The position numbers were made by a program, and so were the translations under genes. From positions 62,001 through 126,000 of the forward strand of contig JACAFF010000005.1 in assembly GCA_013388455.1 (NCBI GenBank): a stretch of DNA of 64,000 nucleotides, written 5' to 3'. Shown here piece by piece: positions 37,245 through 46,521 of the stretch. Numbering within the stretch: the stretch's first letter is position 1; every line of letters starts with the position of its first letter. Origin of the DNA: Nitrospirota bacterium. Lineage in GTDB: Bacteria; Nitrospirota; Thermodesulfovibrionia; Thermodesulfovibrionales; SM23-35. The notes beneath the pieces were generated by a model. It was not told the DNA's origin. It saw nothing but the letters and a program-made list of their open reading frames with translations, and did no database searches.

Positions 37245-37493
37245 ATGCTTGATAAAACAATCCTCAATCAGCTTTTCAGAGCAAGCACAGTCGGTCTTTA
37301 TTTCGTATTTTCTACAGTTGTTGGCGGAATGATGGGATACGGACTTGATTATCTGATGGAGAGATGGTTTAATTTTAAAACATATCCATGGCTTCTTTGT
37401 ATTTTCACTCTTTTTGGAATTATTGCTGGTTATAGAGAATTAGCAAGATTGGCAAAAAAATCTGGGAATGAATCTGATAAAAAGAATTTATAA
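37245..37493 (+). CDS. AtpZ/AtpI-type ATP synthase accessory protein
   Basis: 82-aa protein with two membrane helices (about 14-36 and 45-64) separated by a short loop, of the F0F1-ATPase gene-1 family. The glycine-rich first helix (GLYFVFSTVVGGMMGYGLD) and the ELARLAKK tail are typical. These proteins assist assembly or ion supply of the ATP synthase. It overlaps the next gene by 26 bp. Confidence 0.78.
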   Translation: MLDKTILNQLFRASTVGLYFVFSTVVGGMMGYGLDYLMERWFNFKTYPWLLCIFTLFGIIAGYRELARLAKKSGNESDKKNL

Positions 37494-37827
37494 GCAGGGG
37501 ATTATCATCCTGTTACCCCTTGCTATTGTTTCTGCAATTATAGAATGGAAAAAGCTTCCAATAAGCATACTTATCGGTGGTTTACTCGGTTTTGCGAATC
37601 TAAAAGGTCTTTCATGGGGACTGGAAAAATTCTTTGGACCGTATAAACCAAGCGGGAAGATTATTTTTCTCAGTATTGTCAGACTGTTTATCCTTACCTG
37701 TATTCTTATAATACTTGCTGTGCTCAAACTTATTAATCTACTCGGAATACTTATAGGCTTTACTGTGATTTTTATCCTGATACTCAAAGAAGGCTTGCTA
37801 TCTGCAAAAGAAGATTCTTCAAAGTAG
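37468..37827 (+). CDS. ATP synthase subunit I-like protein
   Basis: 119-aa protein with four membrane helices, matching the ATP synthase I chain family (AtpI) that aids c-ring assembly. It starts inside the preceding gene. In most genomes atpB and atpE follow, but here a convergent tRNA-Phe gene comes next, so the pair is detached from the core atp operon. Confidence 0.7.
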   Translation: MNLIKRIYKQGIIILLPLAIVSAIIEWKKLPISILIGGLLGFANLKGLSWGLEKFFGPYKPSGKIIFLSIVRLFILTCILIILAVLKLINLLGILIGFTVIFILILKEGLLSAKEDSSK

Positions 37828-37831
37828 ATTA

Positions 37832-37907
37832 TGGTGGGCAGTCGCAGAATCGAACTGCGGACACGAGGCTTTTCAGGCCTCTGCTCTACCGACTGAGCTA
37901 ACTGCCC
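37832..37907 (-). tRNA. tRNA-Phe (GAA)
   Basis: 76-nt cloverleaf on the minus strand: acceptor GGGCAGT/ACTGCCC, D-arm GCTC...GAGC, anticodon stem GAGGC/GCCTC with loop CTGAAAA (anticodon GAA, plus positions 37872-37874), T-arm GCAGTTCGATTCTGC, encoded CCA at 37832-37834. Confidence 0.97.
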
Positions 37908-37916
37908 ACGTTTTTT

Positions 37917-37946
37917 AAGTTACAATTTTAAGTTTTATACTGTCAA
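37917..37946 (-). promoter_or_regulatory. Promoter of tRNA-Phe
   Basis: Minus-strand TTGACA (37946-37941), 18-bp spacer, TAACTT (37922-37917). The -10 ends 10 bp before the tRNA 5' end (37907), so the primary transcript would have only about 3 extra bases. Confidence 0.55.
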
Positions 37947-38091
37947 GTTAAACCCAAATGATGCAGATATATGTTCAATGAATAAAAATATTCGTGAAAT
38001 CATCTGTTAAAGGTGTACTTAAAGCAATTTCCAGAGGAATTTCTGATAATGCTCTGGTAAAATAGAGGAACTTTTAAGGAGAATAGAATTT

Positions 38092-39393
38092 ATGATAGCA
38101 AGATATACACGTCCGGAAATGGGGAAATTATGGAAAATCGAGACCAAATATCAGAAATGGCTCGATGTTGAGATTGCTGTCTGTGAGGCATGGGCAGAAA
38201 TTGGTGATATCCCTTTAGATGCATTGAAAGTCATAAAGAAAAAGGCAACTTTTGATATCAAAGAAATTGATGATATAGAAAAGGTTGTGAAGCATGATGT
38301 GATAGCATTTCTCACTTCAGTAGCGCATCATATTGGGCCCGAGTCGAGATTTATTCATAAAGGATTAACATCATCTGATATCCTCGATACAGCATTGGCA
38401 TTACAGATGAAAACTGCTGCTGATATTATTACTACTGATATCAAAGAGTTGATGGAAATACTTAAAAAACAGGCTTATAAATATAAAGAAATTCCGATGA
38501 TAGGTAGAAGTCATGGTGTTCATGCCGAACCAATAACCTTCGGCCTAAAGTGTGCACTCTGGTATGAAGATATGAAAAGAAACCTCTTGAGGATGAAACA
38601 TGCCAGAGATATTATAAGTATTGGTAAATTATCAGGTGCTGTTGGCACATTCTCCAATATTCCGCCTGAAGTCGAAGAAAAAGTTTGCAAGAAGCTTGGC
38701 CTTAAACCCGAACCTGTTGCAACACAGGTAGTTCAGAGAGACAGACATGCTGAATATCTTACTACACTTGCTTTGATAGCAGCTTCTATAGAAAAAATAG
38801 CGGTTGAAATAAGACATCTTCAAAGAACAGAGGTTCTCGAGGCAGAAGAACCTTTTATGGCAGGACAAAAGGGTTCCTCTGCTATGCCACACAAGAGGAA
38901 TCCTGTTGGATGTGAAAATCTTACAGGTCTTGCACGAATTATAAGGACAAATGCCCTTGCAAGTCTTGAGAATATTGCTTTGTGGCATGAAAGAGACATA
39001 TCACACTCTTCTGTTGAACGAATAATCATTCCTGATAGCACAATACTCGTTGATTACATGCTCGATAGATTAAAAGGAATTGTTGAAAAACTCCGTGTTT
39101 ATCCAAAGAGAATGAGATATAACCTGGAGAAGAGCTATGGGCTATATAACTCACAGCGTGTTATGCTTGCACTTATTGATAAGGGTCTTAAACGTGAGGA
39201 TGCATACGAGATTGTTCAAAAAAAAGCAATGTTGAGCTGGAAAAAGGGCATTGCTTTCAAGAAATTGCTATTAAAAGATAAGGAGATTAAGAAATATCTT
39301 ACAACAAAAGATATTGATAAAATTTTCGATCTTAAATATTACCTTAAATATGTAGATTATATTTTTAAGAGGGTGTTTGGAATGGGCTATTGA
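38092..39393 (+). CDS. purB: Adenylosuccinate lyase
   Basis: Fumarase-superfamily enzyme acting twice in purine synthesis, cleaving SAICAR and adenylosuccinate to release fumarate. 433 aa. Family marks are the start MIARYTRPEMGKLWKIETKYQKWLDVE, KHDVIAFLT, HKGLTSSDILDTA, GRSHGVHAEP (catalytic His) and the signature GSSAMPHKRNP. AAGGAGA lies about 10 bp before the ATG. Confidence 0.97.
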   Translation: MIARYTRPEMGKLWKIETKYQKWLDVEIAVCEAWAEIGDIPLDALKVIKKKATFDIKEIDDIEKVVKHDVIAFLTSVAHHIGPESRFIHKGLTSSDILDTALALQMKTAADIITTDIKELMEILKKQAYKYKEIPMIGRSHGVHAEPITFGLKCALWYEDMKRNLLRMKHARDIISIGKLSGAVGTFSNIPPEVEEKVCKKLGLKPEPVATQVVQRDRHAEYLTTLALIAASIEKIAVEIRHLQRTEVLEAEEPFMAGQKGSSAMPHKRNPVGCENLTGLARIIRTNALASLENIALWHERDISHSSVERIIIPDSTILVDYMLDRLKGIVEKLRVYPKRMRYNLEKSYGLYNSQRVMLALIDKGLKREDAYEIVQKKAMLSWKKGIAFKKLLLKDKEIKKYLTTKDIDKIFDLKYYLKYVDYIFKRVFGMGY

Positions 39394-40232
39394 ATTTTCA
39401 TTAATTTTATTGCATCGGACATTTTTGCAACCCTTGCCATCTCTTTGACATCATGCACACGGATAATATTTGCACCATTCATGATTGAAATTGCTACCGC
39501 TGCAGCAGTTCCCTCAAGTCTTTCTCCAGGTGGTGCATCTCCAAGAATCTTTCCGATGAATGCCTTTCTTGATGGGCCGATAAGTATAGGTTTTTTTAAA
39601 ACAGTAAATTCCTGAAGATTATGTATTATTTCCAGATTGTGCTCAAATGTCTTCCCAAAGCCGATACCTGGGTCGATGATTATCTTATCTTCTGAAATGC
39701 CTGCTTTGATTGCTATATCTATACTATTCTTCAAGTAAGTTATGATCTCTGACAATAAATCTTCATATACAGTATCTTTCTGCATATCTTTAGGTTTGCC
39801 CTTGATATGCATAATTACCACAGGGACTTTATATTGAGCTACAACAGATTTCATGAGCGGATCAAACCTTAAACCGCTTATATCATTTACCATAGAAGCA
39901 CCTGCATCAAGAGCCCTTTTTGCGACTTCAGACTTGTATGTATCAATTGATATCGGAATATTGCTTTCTTTGATAAGCACTTCAATCAGAGGTATTGTTC
40001 TTTGCAATTCCTCTTCCAATGGAACTGGATCAGAGCCTGGCCTTGTAGATTCACCGCCGATATCAATTATATCAGCACCTTCTTTGACCATCTGTAAAGC
40101 CCTTTTGATAGCAGAGCTTTTATCAAAGAATTGTCCGCCATCTGAAAAGGAGTCAGGAGTTACGTTCAGTATTCCCATAATATAAGTTTTCTGAGAGAAG
40201 TCAAAAGAATAATCTGCCCAAGTGAGTTTCAT
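39387..40232 (-). CDS. folP: Dihydropteroate synthase
   Basis: TIM-barrel enzyme condensing pterin pyrophosphate with p-aminobenzoate in folate synthesis. 281 aa from ATG 40232; the TTG one codon upstream is not needed. Motifs: MGILNVTPDSFSDGG, DIGGESTRPGS, VNDISGLRFD, IIDPGIGFGKT and GPSRKAFIG. It converges with purB, the last 7 bp overlapping. The fmdB-like gene lies 19 bp upstream on the same strand. Confidence 0.96.
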   Translation of the reverse strand: MKLTWADYSFDFSQKTYIMGILNVTPDSFSDGGQFFDKSSAIKRALQMVKEGADIIDIGGESTRPGSDPVPLEEELQRTIPLIEVLIKESNIPISIDTYKSEVAKRALDAGASMVNDISGLRFDPLMKSVVAQYKVPVVIMHIKGKPKDMQKDTVYEDLLSEIITYLKNSIDIAIKAGISEDKIIIDPGIGFGKTFEHNLEIIHNLQEFTVLKKPILIGPSRKAFIGKILGDAPPGERLEGTAAAVAISIMNGANIIRVHDVKEMARVAKMSDAIKLMKIQ

Positions 40233-40250
40233 CAAAGGTCCCTTAAAAGA

Positions 40251-40739
40251 TTATAAATAGTATAGAGTTTCATCGCGCTCAACAGGCTTTTTTCTTAATT
40301 TATGGAGCGTTTTTTGCGAAAGTTTAAAAGGTTCTTCCTCATTCAATATATCACCCATATCCTGTTCTATTTTGTCAGGGTCTTCACCAGCTTCCATTCG
40401 TCTCAATGCCTCTTCCATCCCAGAGCCTAAGTTCAGCCCTGATATATCACATAGCTTCCTCATGAGCTTAGCAGCTTGTTTGGGATTGTCTTCTTTAAGG
40501 GTATTAGCCTCCCTCTCTATCATTGACATGGCATTTTCCAGCTTTGATTCATTTAGCTCGGGTATACATGAATTGTCTTTTTCTTTTGCCCCTCGCATGA
40601 CAGCAAACTTAGATATAACACGCTCTATAGGGCCTCTGCTACACTTGGGGCAGAAAGGTCTTTTTTCTGTATTTACGCGTCTTGAGAAGAAATTGAAAAT
40701 AGTATTGCACTCAGAACAATAGAATTCATAAATAGGCAT
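40251..40739 (-). CDS. FmdB-family zinc-ribbon protein
   Basis: 162-aa protein whose first ~45 residues are an FmdB-type zinc ribbon with Cys8, Cys11, Cys30 and Cys33 (MPIYEFYCSEC...FCPKC). The remainder is an acidic helical region (ALRRMEAGEDPDKIEQDMGD) seen in longer FmdB proteins. The family is proposed to be regulatory; its role is not established. A GGCGGAGG Shine-Dalgarno site precedes the ATG. Confidence 0.82.
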   Translation of the reverse strand: MPIYEFYCSECNTIFNFFSRRVNTEKRPFCPKCSRGPIERVISKFAVMRGAKEKDNSCIPELNESKLENAMSMIEREANTLKEDNPKQAAKLMRKLCDISGLNLGSGMEEALRRMEAGEDPDKIEQDMGDILNEEEPFKLSQKTLHKLRKKPVERDETLYYL

Positions 40740-40808
40740 GACAAACCTCCGCCATAAAAACTAACTAATAAAATAAAAACACAGGTGGTTAAATTCTCTC
40801 AAGTCTAT

Positions 40809-41627
40809 CTATACTAGTAAAATCTCCAGAAGCCTATCAAGCTCCTCGAGGGAATAATATTCTATCTCTATCTTTCCCTTCTTCCCCCTGTTGATTATTC
40901 TGACCTTCGTCCCGAGACTCTTTATCAATTTTTCTTCCAGTGAGGCGATCTGCGGATCTATTGATAAACGTTTCCTTTTCGGCTTTACTATTGTTTTGGA
41001 TAACTTCTCAGCCTCTCGGACACTCAGCCCTTTCCTGACAATCTTTCTCGCTGCCTCTATCTGTGTATTCTTGCTATCGATTGTCAACAATGCCTTTGCA
41101 TGTCCTATGCTTAAAGCACCATCATAGACAAGATATTTGACCTCATCAGGTAACTTTAAAAGTCTCAGATAATTTGCTATTGTTGCCCTGTCTTTGCCAA
41201 CCCTTTGGGAAAGTTCCTCCTGAGTAAGTTGAAAATCTGTTAGCAATTTATTAAAAGCTTCAGCAGTCTCCATGGGGTTTAAATCCTCACGCTGGATATT
41301 TTCAATAAGTGCTATTTCGAGTGAATCTCTGGAGGCAAAATTTTTTATCAGGGCAGGAATCTTTTTTAAACCTGCAAGAGATGCAGCACGCCACCTTCGT
41401 TCTCCTGTAATCAATCGGAATGTGCCATCGCCCACCCGAGTAACAATAATAGGCTGTAAAACCCCCTTTTCATTTATTGATGCAGCAAGTTCTTTGAGTG
41501 ATTCATCTTTGAATGTCTTTCTCGGCTGTTGTTCACCAGGGAAAATACGTTCAATATCGATATACGAGACCTCTTCCCCTTTTTCGGGTATCAATGCCTC
41601 AATGCCCTTACCTAATGCCGTTTTCAC
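40809..41627 (-). CDS. parB: Chromosome partitioning protein ParB
   Basis: CTP-dependent DNA clamp that loads at parS sites, 272 aa. The N-terminal domain contains [15 protein letters not shown] and [18 protein letters not shown] helix-turn-helix ([26 protein letters not shown]) lies at about 132-160, and a C-terminal dimer domain follows. The N-terminus shows KGIEALIP. It overlaps parA by 20 bp. I found no obvious parS consensus nearby. Confidence 0.96.
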   Translation of the reverse strand: MKTALGKGIEALIPEKGEEVSYIDIERIFPGEQQPRKTFKDESLKELAASINEKGVLQPIIVTRVGDGTFRLITGERRWRAASLAGLKKIPALIKNFASRDSLEIALIENIQREDLNPMETAEAFNKLLTDFQLTQEELSQRVGKDRATIANYLRLLKLPDEVKYLVYDGALSIGHAKALLTIDSKNTQIEAARKIVRKGLSVREAEKLSKTIVKPKRKRLSIDPQIASLEEKLIKSLGTKVRIINRGKKGKIEIEYYSLEELDRLLEILLV

Positions 41628-42378
41628 TAAGAACCTCCTTTGCGAGGGCTAAATAAGTCTGTGCTCCTTTTGACTTAATATCATACAGAATTGCTGGCTT
41701 CCCGTGACTAGGGGCTTCTCCGAGTGTTACATTTCTCGGAATTACGGTATTATAAACTTTATCACCAAAATGTTTTCTTACTTCTTCAGCTACTTCGTGT
41801 GACAGATTATTTCTTGCATCAAACATAGTCAGCAAAATTCCCTCAATCTCAAGATCAGGATTAAAGGATGCCCTTACACGCCGCAAAGTGTTTATTAAAA
41901 GCCCCAATCCTTCAAGTGCATAATATTCGCACTGGACAGGTATTATTAATGAGTCGGCAGCAACAAGTGCATTTAAAGTAAGGATTCCCAATGAAGGAGG
42001 GCAATCAATCAATATATAACGATATTTTTCTTTAATTTTAGTTATTTCAGATGACAAAATACTTTCACGCCTTTCTTTCCCAACTAGCTCGACCTCAACA
42101 CCTAATAAATCTATTGTAGATGGAAGTATATTGAGATGTTCTATTTGAGTTGAATTTATAGCATCAAGAATTCTGCATTTTCCAGCATATACATCATATA
42201 GACTTTTCTCGATGGTCTCCCTTGAAATCCCCAGCCCTGTTGTAGAATTTCCCTGTGGGTCAGTATCAATAATAAGTATATCTTTTTCAGCAAGAGCAAG
42301 GGATGCAGCGAGATTTATTGCAGTAGTAGTTTTTCCTACCCCTCCTTTTTGATTAGCTATGGCAATGACCTTTCCCAT
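41608..42378 (-). CDS. parA: Chromosome partitioning ATPase ParA (Soj)
   Basis: 256-aa deviant Walker ATPase that positions ParB-parS complexes. Deviant Walker A is KGGVGKTTT (residues 11-19), preceded by IAIANQ; Walker A' DTDPQGNST and Walker [10 protein letters not shown] follow. It is chromosomal Soj-type by length. No gidA/gidB (rsmG) gene is adjacent, so the usual origin-side context is not visible here. Confidence 0.96.
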   Translation of the reverse strand: MGKVIAIANQKGGVGKTTTAINLAASLALAEKDILIIDTDPQGNSTTGLGISRETIEKSLYDVYAGKCRILDAINSTQIEHLNILPSTIDLLGVEVELVGKERRESILSSEITKIKEKYRYILIDCPPSLGILTLNALVAADSLIIPVQCEYYALEGLGLLINTLRRVRASFNPDLEIEGILLTMFDARNNLSHEVAEEVRKHFGDKVYNTVIPRNVTLGEAPSHGKPAILYDIKSKGAQTYLALAKEVLSENGIR

Positions 42379-42505
42379 TGGTCTACTTGGAATAAATTTA
42401 AGTTATTATAGCAATCAAAGTTATTCAAAATAAATACTTGAAGAAATAATATATGACATGGCTGTTTAAAATAACTTTGCTTTCTTCTGGATTGAAACAT
42501 CTATT

Positions 42506-42533
42506 TTTAACAAATATGTATTTATGATATAAT
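42506..42533 (+). promoter_or_regulatory. Candidate promoter of the MBL-fold gene
   Basis: TTTAAC (42506-42511), 16-bp spacer, perfect TATAAT (42528-42533). Predicted start about 42540, so both possible translation starts (42557 and 42641) are in the transcript. Confidence 0.4.
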
Positions 42534-42640
42534 TCACTACGACTAAGAAAACGGAAATGTTTGTTCTGGGAGTTATTTTCACCCTTATTTTCAATATTCT
42601 GCCATATTCGAGCAGGGCAGAAATTAGGGAGGTAAAAACA

Positions 42641-43255
42641 ATGACAAAAGATATACACTGGCTTGGGCATGATACTTTCAAGATTACCGGGGAAAAAGTC
42701 ATTTATACAGACCCTTTTAAAGTTAAAAAGAGAGACATAGCGGACATCATTCTTATAACCCATGAACATTTTGACCACTGTTCTCCTGAAGATGTTGCAA
42801 AGCTTCAAGGCCCCAACACATTTATTGTAACAACTGCAGACTGTGCTAAGAAGTTGTCAGGGAAGATAAAAATAGTCAAACCTGGCGATAAGATAACAGT
42901 AGAAGGTGTTGATATCGAGGTAGTCCCCGCTTACAACACGAATAAAAAATTTCATACAAAAGATAAAGGCTGGGTTGGATATATTTTTACTTCAAAAGGA
43001 CAGAGGATTTATATAGCCGGAGATACTGACTATATCCCTGAAATGAAGACTATTAAAGCAGATATAGCTCTTCTTCCTGTGTCAGGAACTTATGTTATGA
43101 CTGCTGAAGAGGCTGTTAAGGCTGCCCTTGACATAAAGCCGAAAGTGGCGATACCAATGCATTATGATTCGATTGTAGGCACAAAGGATGATGCTAAGAA
43201 ATTTGCTAACGGCCTTAAAGGCAAGATAGAGGTAATAATTCTTCAGGAAGAATAG
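42641..43255 (+). CDS. Metallo-beta-lactamase-fold hydrolase (UPF0173/UlaG-like)
   Basis: MBL-fold metal-dependent hydrolase of about 204 aa. The metal-binding motif is THEHFDHCSPED, with AGDTDYIPEMK and PMHYDS supplying later ligands; WLGHDTFKI is the usual start of this subfamily. The ATG at 42641 has an excellent GGGAGGT site. An in-frame ATG at 42557 would add a hydrophobic N-terminus ending PYSSRA that could be a weak signal peptide, though it lacks basic residues. Substrate unknown. Confidence 0.82.
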   Translation: MTKDIHWLGHDTFKITGEKVIYTDPFKVKKRDIADIILITHEHFDHCSPEDVAKLQGPNTFIVTTADCAKKLSGKIKIVKPGDKITVEGVDIEVVPAYNTNKKFHTKDKGWVGYIFTSKGQRIYIAGDTDYIPEMKTIKADIALLPVSGTYVMTAEEAVKAALDIKPKVAIPMHYDSIVGTKDDAKKFANGLKGKIEVIILQEE

Positions 43256-43295
43256 CACTTCTTAAGTGCTTACCACTTTATTAAATTCATCTCGT

Positions 43296-44129
43296 ATGGA
43301 TAAAAATGGAATTGTTTCTGAGTTATACGATATATCAATAAAAAAGCTCAGATCAATGATCAAAGGCTGCATTGGCAAAAAAATTCTATTTTATCAGACA
43401 GTCGACTCAACAAACACTTTAGCAGCAGACTTGGCAGATAATGCTGAAGAAGGGACTGTGATTATTGCTGATAGCCAGAAAAAGGGAAAAGGTAGGCTTG
43501 GCAGGTTATGGGTATCACCTTCAAAAAGTAATATTTACATGAGTATTATTCTGAAACCACGTTTAGATACTCAGGATGCAACACTATTGACCCTTATGTC
43601 TGCTGTAGCATGTGCAAAAGCACTCAAAAATCTCACAGGTCTTAAAGTTTTTATAAAATGGCCAAATGACCTTATGATCTCTAATAAAAAAGTAGGAGGG
43701 ATTCTCACAGAGATAAAAATAGAAAAAGGAAAAATTCTAAATGCAATTGTAGGGATTGGAATAAATATTAATATAGATATGAAAGAATTTCCTCTAAATT
43801 TAAGAAAAATAGCCACTTCATTAAAATATGAAACTGGCCGTGCATATTCAAGGACAGATATAATTGCCGGGGTTTTAAATGAAATTGATACATGGTATCA
43901 GGTCCTTCAAGAAGCTGGTGGTATGCCGATTCTCTCCGAATGGAAACAGTTCTCTTTTTTCTTAGGAACAGAAGTTATTGTTACTGTTAACAAAAAGATT
44001 TTAAAGGGGATTGCTGAATCTATAGATGAGAAAGGAAGGTTGCTTTTAAGGCTCGAATCAGGACAGTTGAAGAGAATAAGTTCTGGAGATTTGACAATTT
44101 TAAGATTTGATGATAAATCATTCAATTGA
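43296..44129 (+). CDS. birA: Biotin-protein ligase
   Basis: Activates biotin to biotinyl-AMP and attaches it to carboxylase subunits. About 277 aa. The core has QTVDSTNTLAADLA, the biotinyl-AMP-binding KGKGRLGRLWVSPSKSNIY and KWPNDLMISNKKVGGILTEI; a C-terminal SH3-like domain follows. There is no N-terminal helix-turn-helix of the E. coli repressor type: only ~30 residues precede the catalytic domain. ATG 43296 is preferred over GTG 43266, though neither has a good ribosome site. Confidence 0.92.
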   Translation: MDKNGIVSELYDISIKKLRSMIKGCIGKKILFYQTVDSTNTLAADLADNAEEGTVIIADSQKKGKGRLGRLWVSPSKSNIYMSIILKPRLDTQDATLLTLMSAVACAKALKNLTGLKVFIKWPNDLMISNKKVGGILTEIKIEKGKILNAIVGIGININIDMKEFPLNLRKIATSLKYETGRAYSRTDIIAGVLNEIDTWYQVLQEAGGMPILSEWKQFSFFLGTEVIVTVNKKILKGIAESIDEKGRLLLRLESGQLKRISSGDLTILRFDDKSFN

Positions 44130-44281
44130 TAATTACTATTTTTATTATAAATATTTTCTATTTTTATAGATCTAAATCCATAACTAAAATATTAATATAG
44201 AAGTAAAAAGTCTATATTTTCAGTATTCTTTATTTAGTGGTTTCAGCATTCTAACATTTAATCCTCATGGAGAATTTTAAG

Positions 44282-45052
44282 ATGGTATTGCTTGCCATAG
44301 ATATTGGTAACTCCTCGATAAATATAGGTTTTTTTGTAGATTCCGAACTTTTTATAAAGCAGATAAATACCTGGCCAATAATGAATGCCAGAGAATATAG
44401 CTCAATAATAAATAAAGTGATGAATGAAAAAAATATAGACAAAAGACCCGAAGGCGTTATAATATCTTCTGTTGTTCCAGAGCATACCGGGGTCATGGGA
44501 AGAACCCTTATGGACTTACTTTCAATGGAACCATTAATAGTGAGTGATAAAATTAAAACAGGTCTAACATTCAATATACGGAATCCTGAAAAGCTTGGTT
44601 CAGACAGGATTGCAAATGCTGTTGCAGCATACGAAACCTGTCATTGTGCTGTTGCTGTTGTTGATTTTGGTACAGCAACAACGATCAGTGTTGTCGGGAA
44701 TAATGCTGTTTTTCTTGGAGGTGCTATATTGCCTGGGATCAGATTAATGAATGAATCTCTTAGTAAAGGAACCGCTCAATTATCTGAAGTTTCCCTGATA
44801 GAACAATCTATTTCAGCACTGGGGAGTGATACTGATAAATGTATTCAATCAGGAATTTTCTTTGGCACAGCAGGTGCTGTGGACAGGATTTTGAATGAGA
44901 TAGAAAAAGAAATTGGTTCAAAGCTTAAAATTATCCTGACAGGAGGGTATAGCAATATTCTTGCTAAATTTTTTAAAAAAGATGCTTATTTAATGCCTCA
45001 TCTTACCCTCCAGGGTTTAAGGATTATATATTTAAGAAACAAATATGCATGA
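44282..45052 (+). CDS. coaX: Type III pantothenate kinase
   Basis: First step of coenzyme A synthesis, by an ASKHA-fold kinase. 256 aa. Motifs LLAIDIGNSSINIG, GSDRIANAVAA, VVDFGTATTI and the GGAILPGI segment match type III enzymes. ATG 44282 is chosen since GGAG lies 9-10 bp before it; the ATG at 44267 is part of that site. It is next to birA, a common arrangement, and overlaps the GalT-like gene by 8 bp. The 137-bp gap upstream is AT-rich with nothing recognisable. Confidence 0.95.
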   Translation: MVLLAIDIGNSSINIGFFVDSELFIKQINTWPIMNAREYSSIINKVMNEKNIDKRPEGVIISSVVPEHTGVMGRTLMDLLSMEPLIVSDKIKTGLTFNIRNPEKLGSDRIANAVAAYETCHCAVAVVDFGTATTISVVGNNAVFLGGAILPGIRLMNESLSKGTAQLSEVSLIEQSISALGSDTDKCIQSGIFFGTAGAVDRILNEIEKEIGSKLKIILTGGYSNILAKFFKKDAYLMPHLTLQGLRIIYLRNKYA

Positions 45053-46064
45053 ACTCAGAAGAGATATCCTGCTAGGGAGATGGGTAGCTGTTCTTTCTGA
45101 ATCAAAAGCTCCAGGAGATTATAATTTTACTCCTGCCAGCAAACATGAAGAAAATCAAAGATGTCTTCTCTGTCCTGATAGGGAGCGTGAAACACCGGCA
45201 GAGATTACATCTATTCGAATACCAGGAACATCTCCAAATACTTCTGGCTGGTGGGTAAGGGTTCTACCAAGTTTTAAACCATTATTTCAGATAGAGGGTG
45301 ACTTAGGGAGGAAAGGTGTAGGCATTTACGATAGGATGAACAGTATTGGTGCTAATGAGATTTTTGTTGAATCTCCTGAACATACCCTGAGACCTGAAGA
45401 TATGGGTCCTGAGCAAATGAAAAGAGTTATTACACTTTATAGAGACAGAATAGCAGACCTTGAAAAAGATCCAAGAATGAGATACATACTGATTTATAAG
45501 AACTCAGGTAAGGAAGCAGGGGAAGTTTTTTCACACCCAGTATCTTATTTAATGGCAACCCCTGTTATACCAAAGACTGTAAAAGATGAACTCGATAATG
45601 CAAAACAATATTTTGCATATAAAGAAAGATGTATATTCTGTGATATCATCAGGGAAGAATTGCGGGTCGGAGAAAGAGTAATTCTTGAGAATCGGAGTTT
45701 CTTAGCCTTTTGTCCTTATGCTGCCCAATTCCCTTTTGAATCCTGGATAATTCCCAAAAGACATAGTTGTTCGTTCCAGGAAATATCGCATGAAGAGATA
45801 GAAGATATGGCAGTTATGCTGACAAGTATACTGAAAAAATTAAGAAAAGTATTTAATGAACCACCGTTTAACTATTTTATTCATACTGCTCCCAATATGG
45901 TGCCAAGAAGAAATCACTGGCATACACTTGGAGAGGATTATCACTGGCATTTGGAAATAATACCCCGCATTTTGCGAACAAGTGGTTTTGAATGGGGTTC
46001 AGGATTCTATATTCTGGCTACATCACCAGAAGAGTCGGCAAAATATCTAAGGGAGGCTGAATGA
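45045..46064 (+). CDS. Galactose-1-phosphate uridylyltransferase-like protein with altered active site
   Basis: 339-aa protein of the GalT/HIT superfamily. Zinc-type cysteines in RCLLCPDRE, the IYKNSGKEAG segment, a second CIFCDI pair and the C-terminal YHWHLEIIPR all match the family and its length. At the catalytic site, where relatives typically read HPHSQ, this protein reads HPVSY: the nucleophilic second His is Val and the Gln is Tyr. The reading frame is clean. It may be a non-catalytic relative or use another mechanism, so the standard GalT activity should not be assumed. It overlaps coaX and uspA. Confidence 0.78.
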   Translation: MHELRRDILLGRWVAVLSESKAPGDYNFTPASKHEENQRCLLCPDRERETPAEITSIRIPGTSPNTSGWWVRVLPSFKPLFQIEGDLGRKGVGIYDRMNSIGANEIFVESPEHTLRPEDMGPEQMKRVITLYRDRIADLEKDPRMRYILIYKNSGKEAGEVFSHPVSYLMATPVIPKTVKDELDNAKQYFAYKERCIFCDIIREELRVGERVILENRSFLAFCPYAAQFPFESWIIPKRHSCSFQEISHEEIEDMAVMLTSILKKLRKVFNEPPFNYFIHTAPNMVPRRNHWHTLGEDYHWHLEIIPRILRTSGFEWGSGFYILATSPEESAKYLREAE

Positions 46065-46516
46065 TAGAAATAAAAAGTATCCTTTTCCCTACAGACTTTT
46101 CTGAATGTTCAAGCCAGGCTTTGCTGTATGCTGTTGATATAGCTAAACGCTACGGATCAAGGGTTTACATACTTCATGTGGTTTACGATATATCTAAAGC
46201 AGTAGACCAGTATGTCTCTCCACTCGCTGTAGAAGAGATGTATAAAGATATTACCCTGAGGGCAAAAGAGGAGATTGAAAAATTTAGCTATGACGGACTG
46301 ACAAGCCTTACTGACATTGAAAGAATAGTTATAACAGGAATCCCACATGAAGAAATAATACATTTTGTTAATAAACATAACATTGATCTCATTGTCATGG
46401 GCACTCATGGAAGAAAAGGTATTGACAGAATACTCTTTGGTAGTACTGCTGCAAATGTTGTCAGGTTTGCGCCATGCCCTGTCCTTACAGTGAGGGTACC
46501 TAAACACAGGGAGTAA
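46061..46516 (+). CDS. Universal stress protein (UspA family)
   Basis: Single-domain Usp of 151 aa. It begins IKSILFPTDFSECSSQAL, and the ATP-binding signature GTHGRKGIDRILFGSTAANVV has the G-x2-G-x9-G(S) pattern, so it is of the nucleotide-binding type. It overlaps the GalT-like gene by 4 bp and precedes the JAB gene by 5 bp. Confidence 0.92.
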   Translation: MIEIKSILFPTDFSECSSQALLYAVDIAKRYGSRVYILHVVYDISKAVDQYVSPLAVEEMYKDITLRAKEEIEKFSYDGLTSLTDIERIVITGIPHEEIIHFVNKHNIDLIVMGTHGRKGIDRILFGSTAANVVRFAPCPVLTVRVPKHRE

Positions 46517-46521
46517 GAATT

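Noticed and set aside
40740-42440. parS site or replication origin near parAB
   Set aside because: No TGTTTCACGTGAAACA-like sequence, DnaA-box cluster or gidA/rsmG/dnaA gene was seen around the genes.
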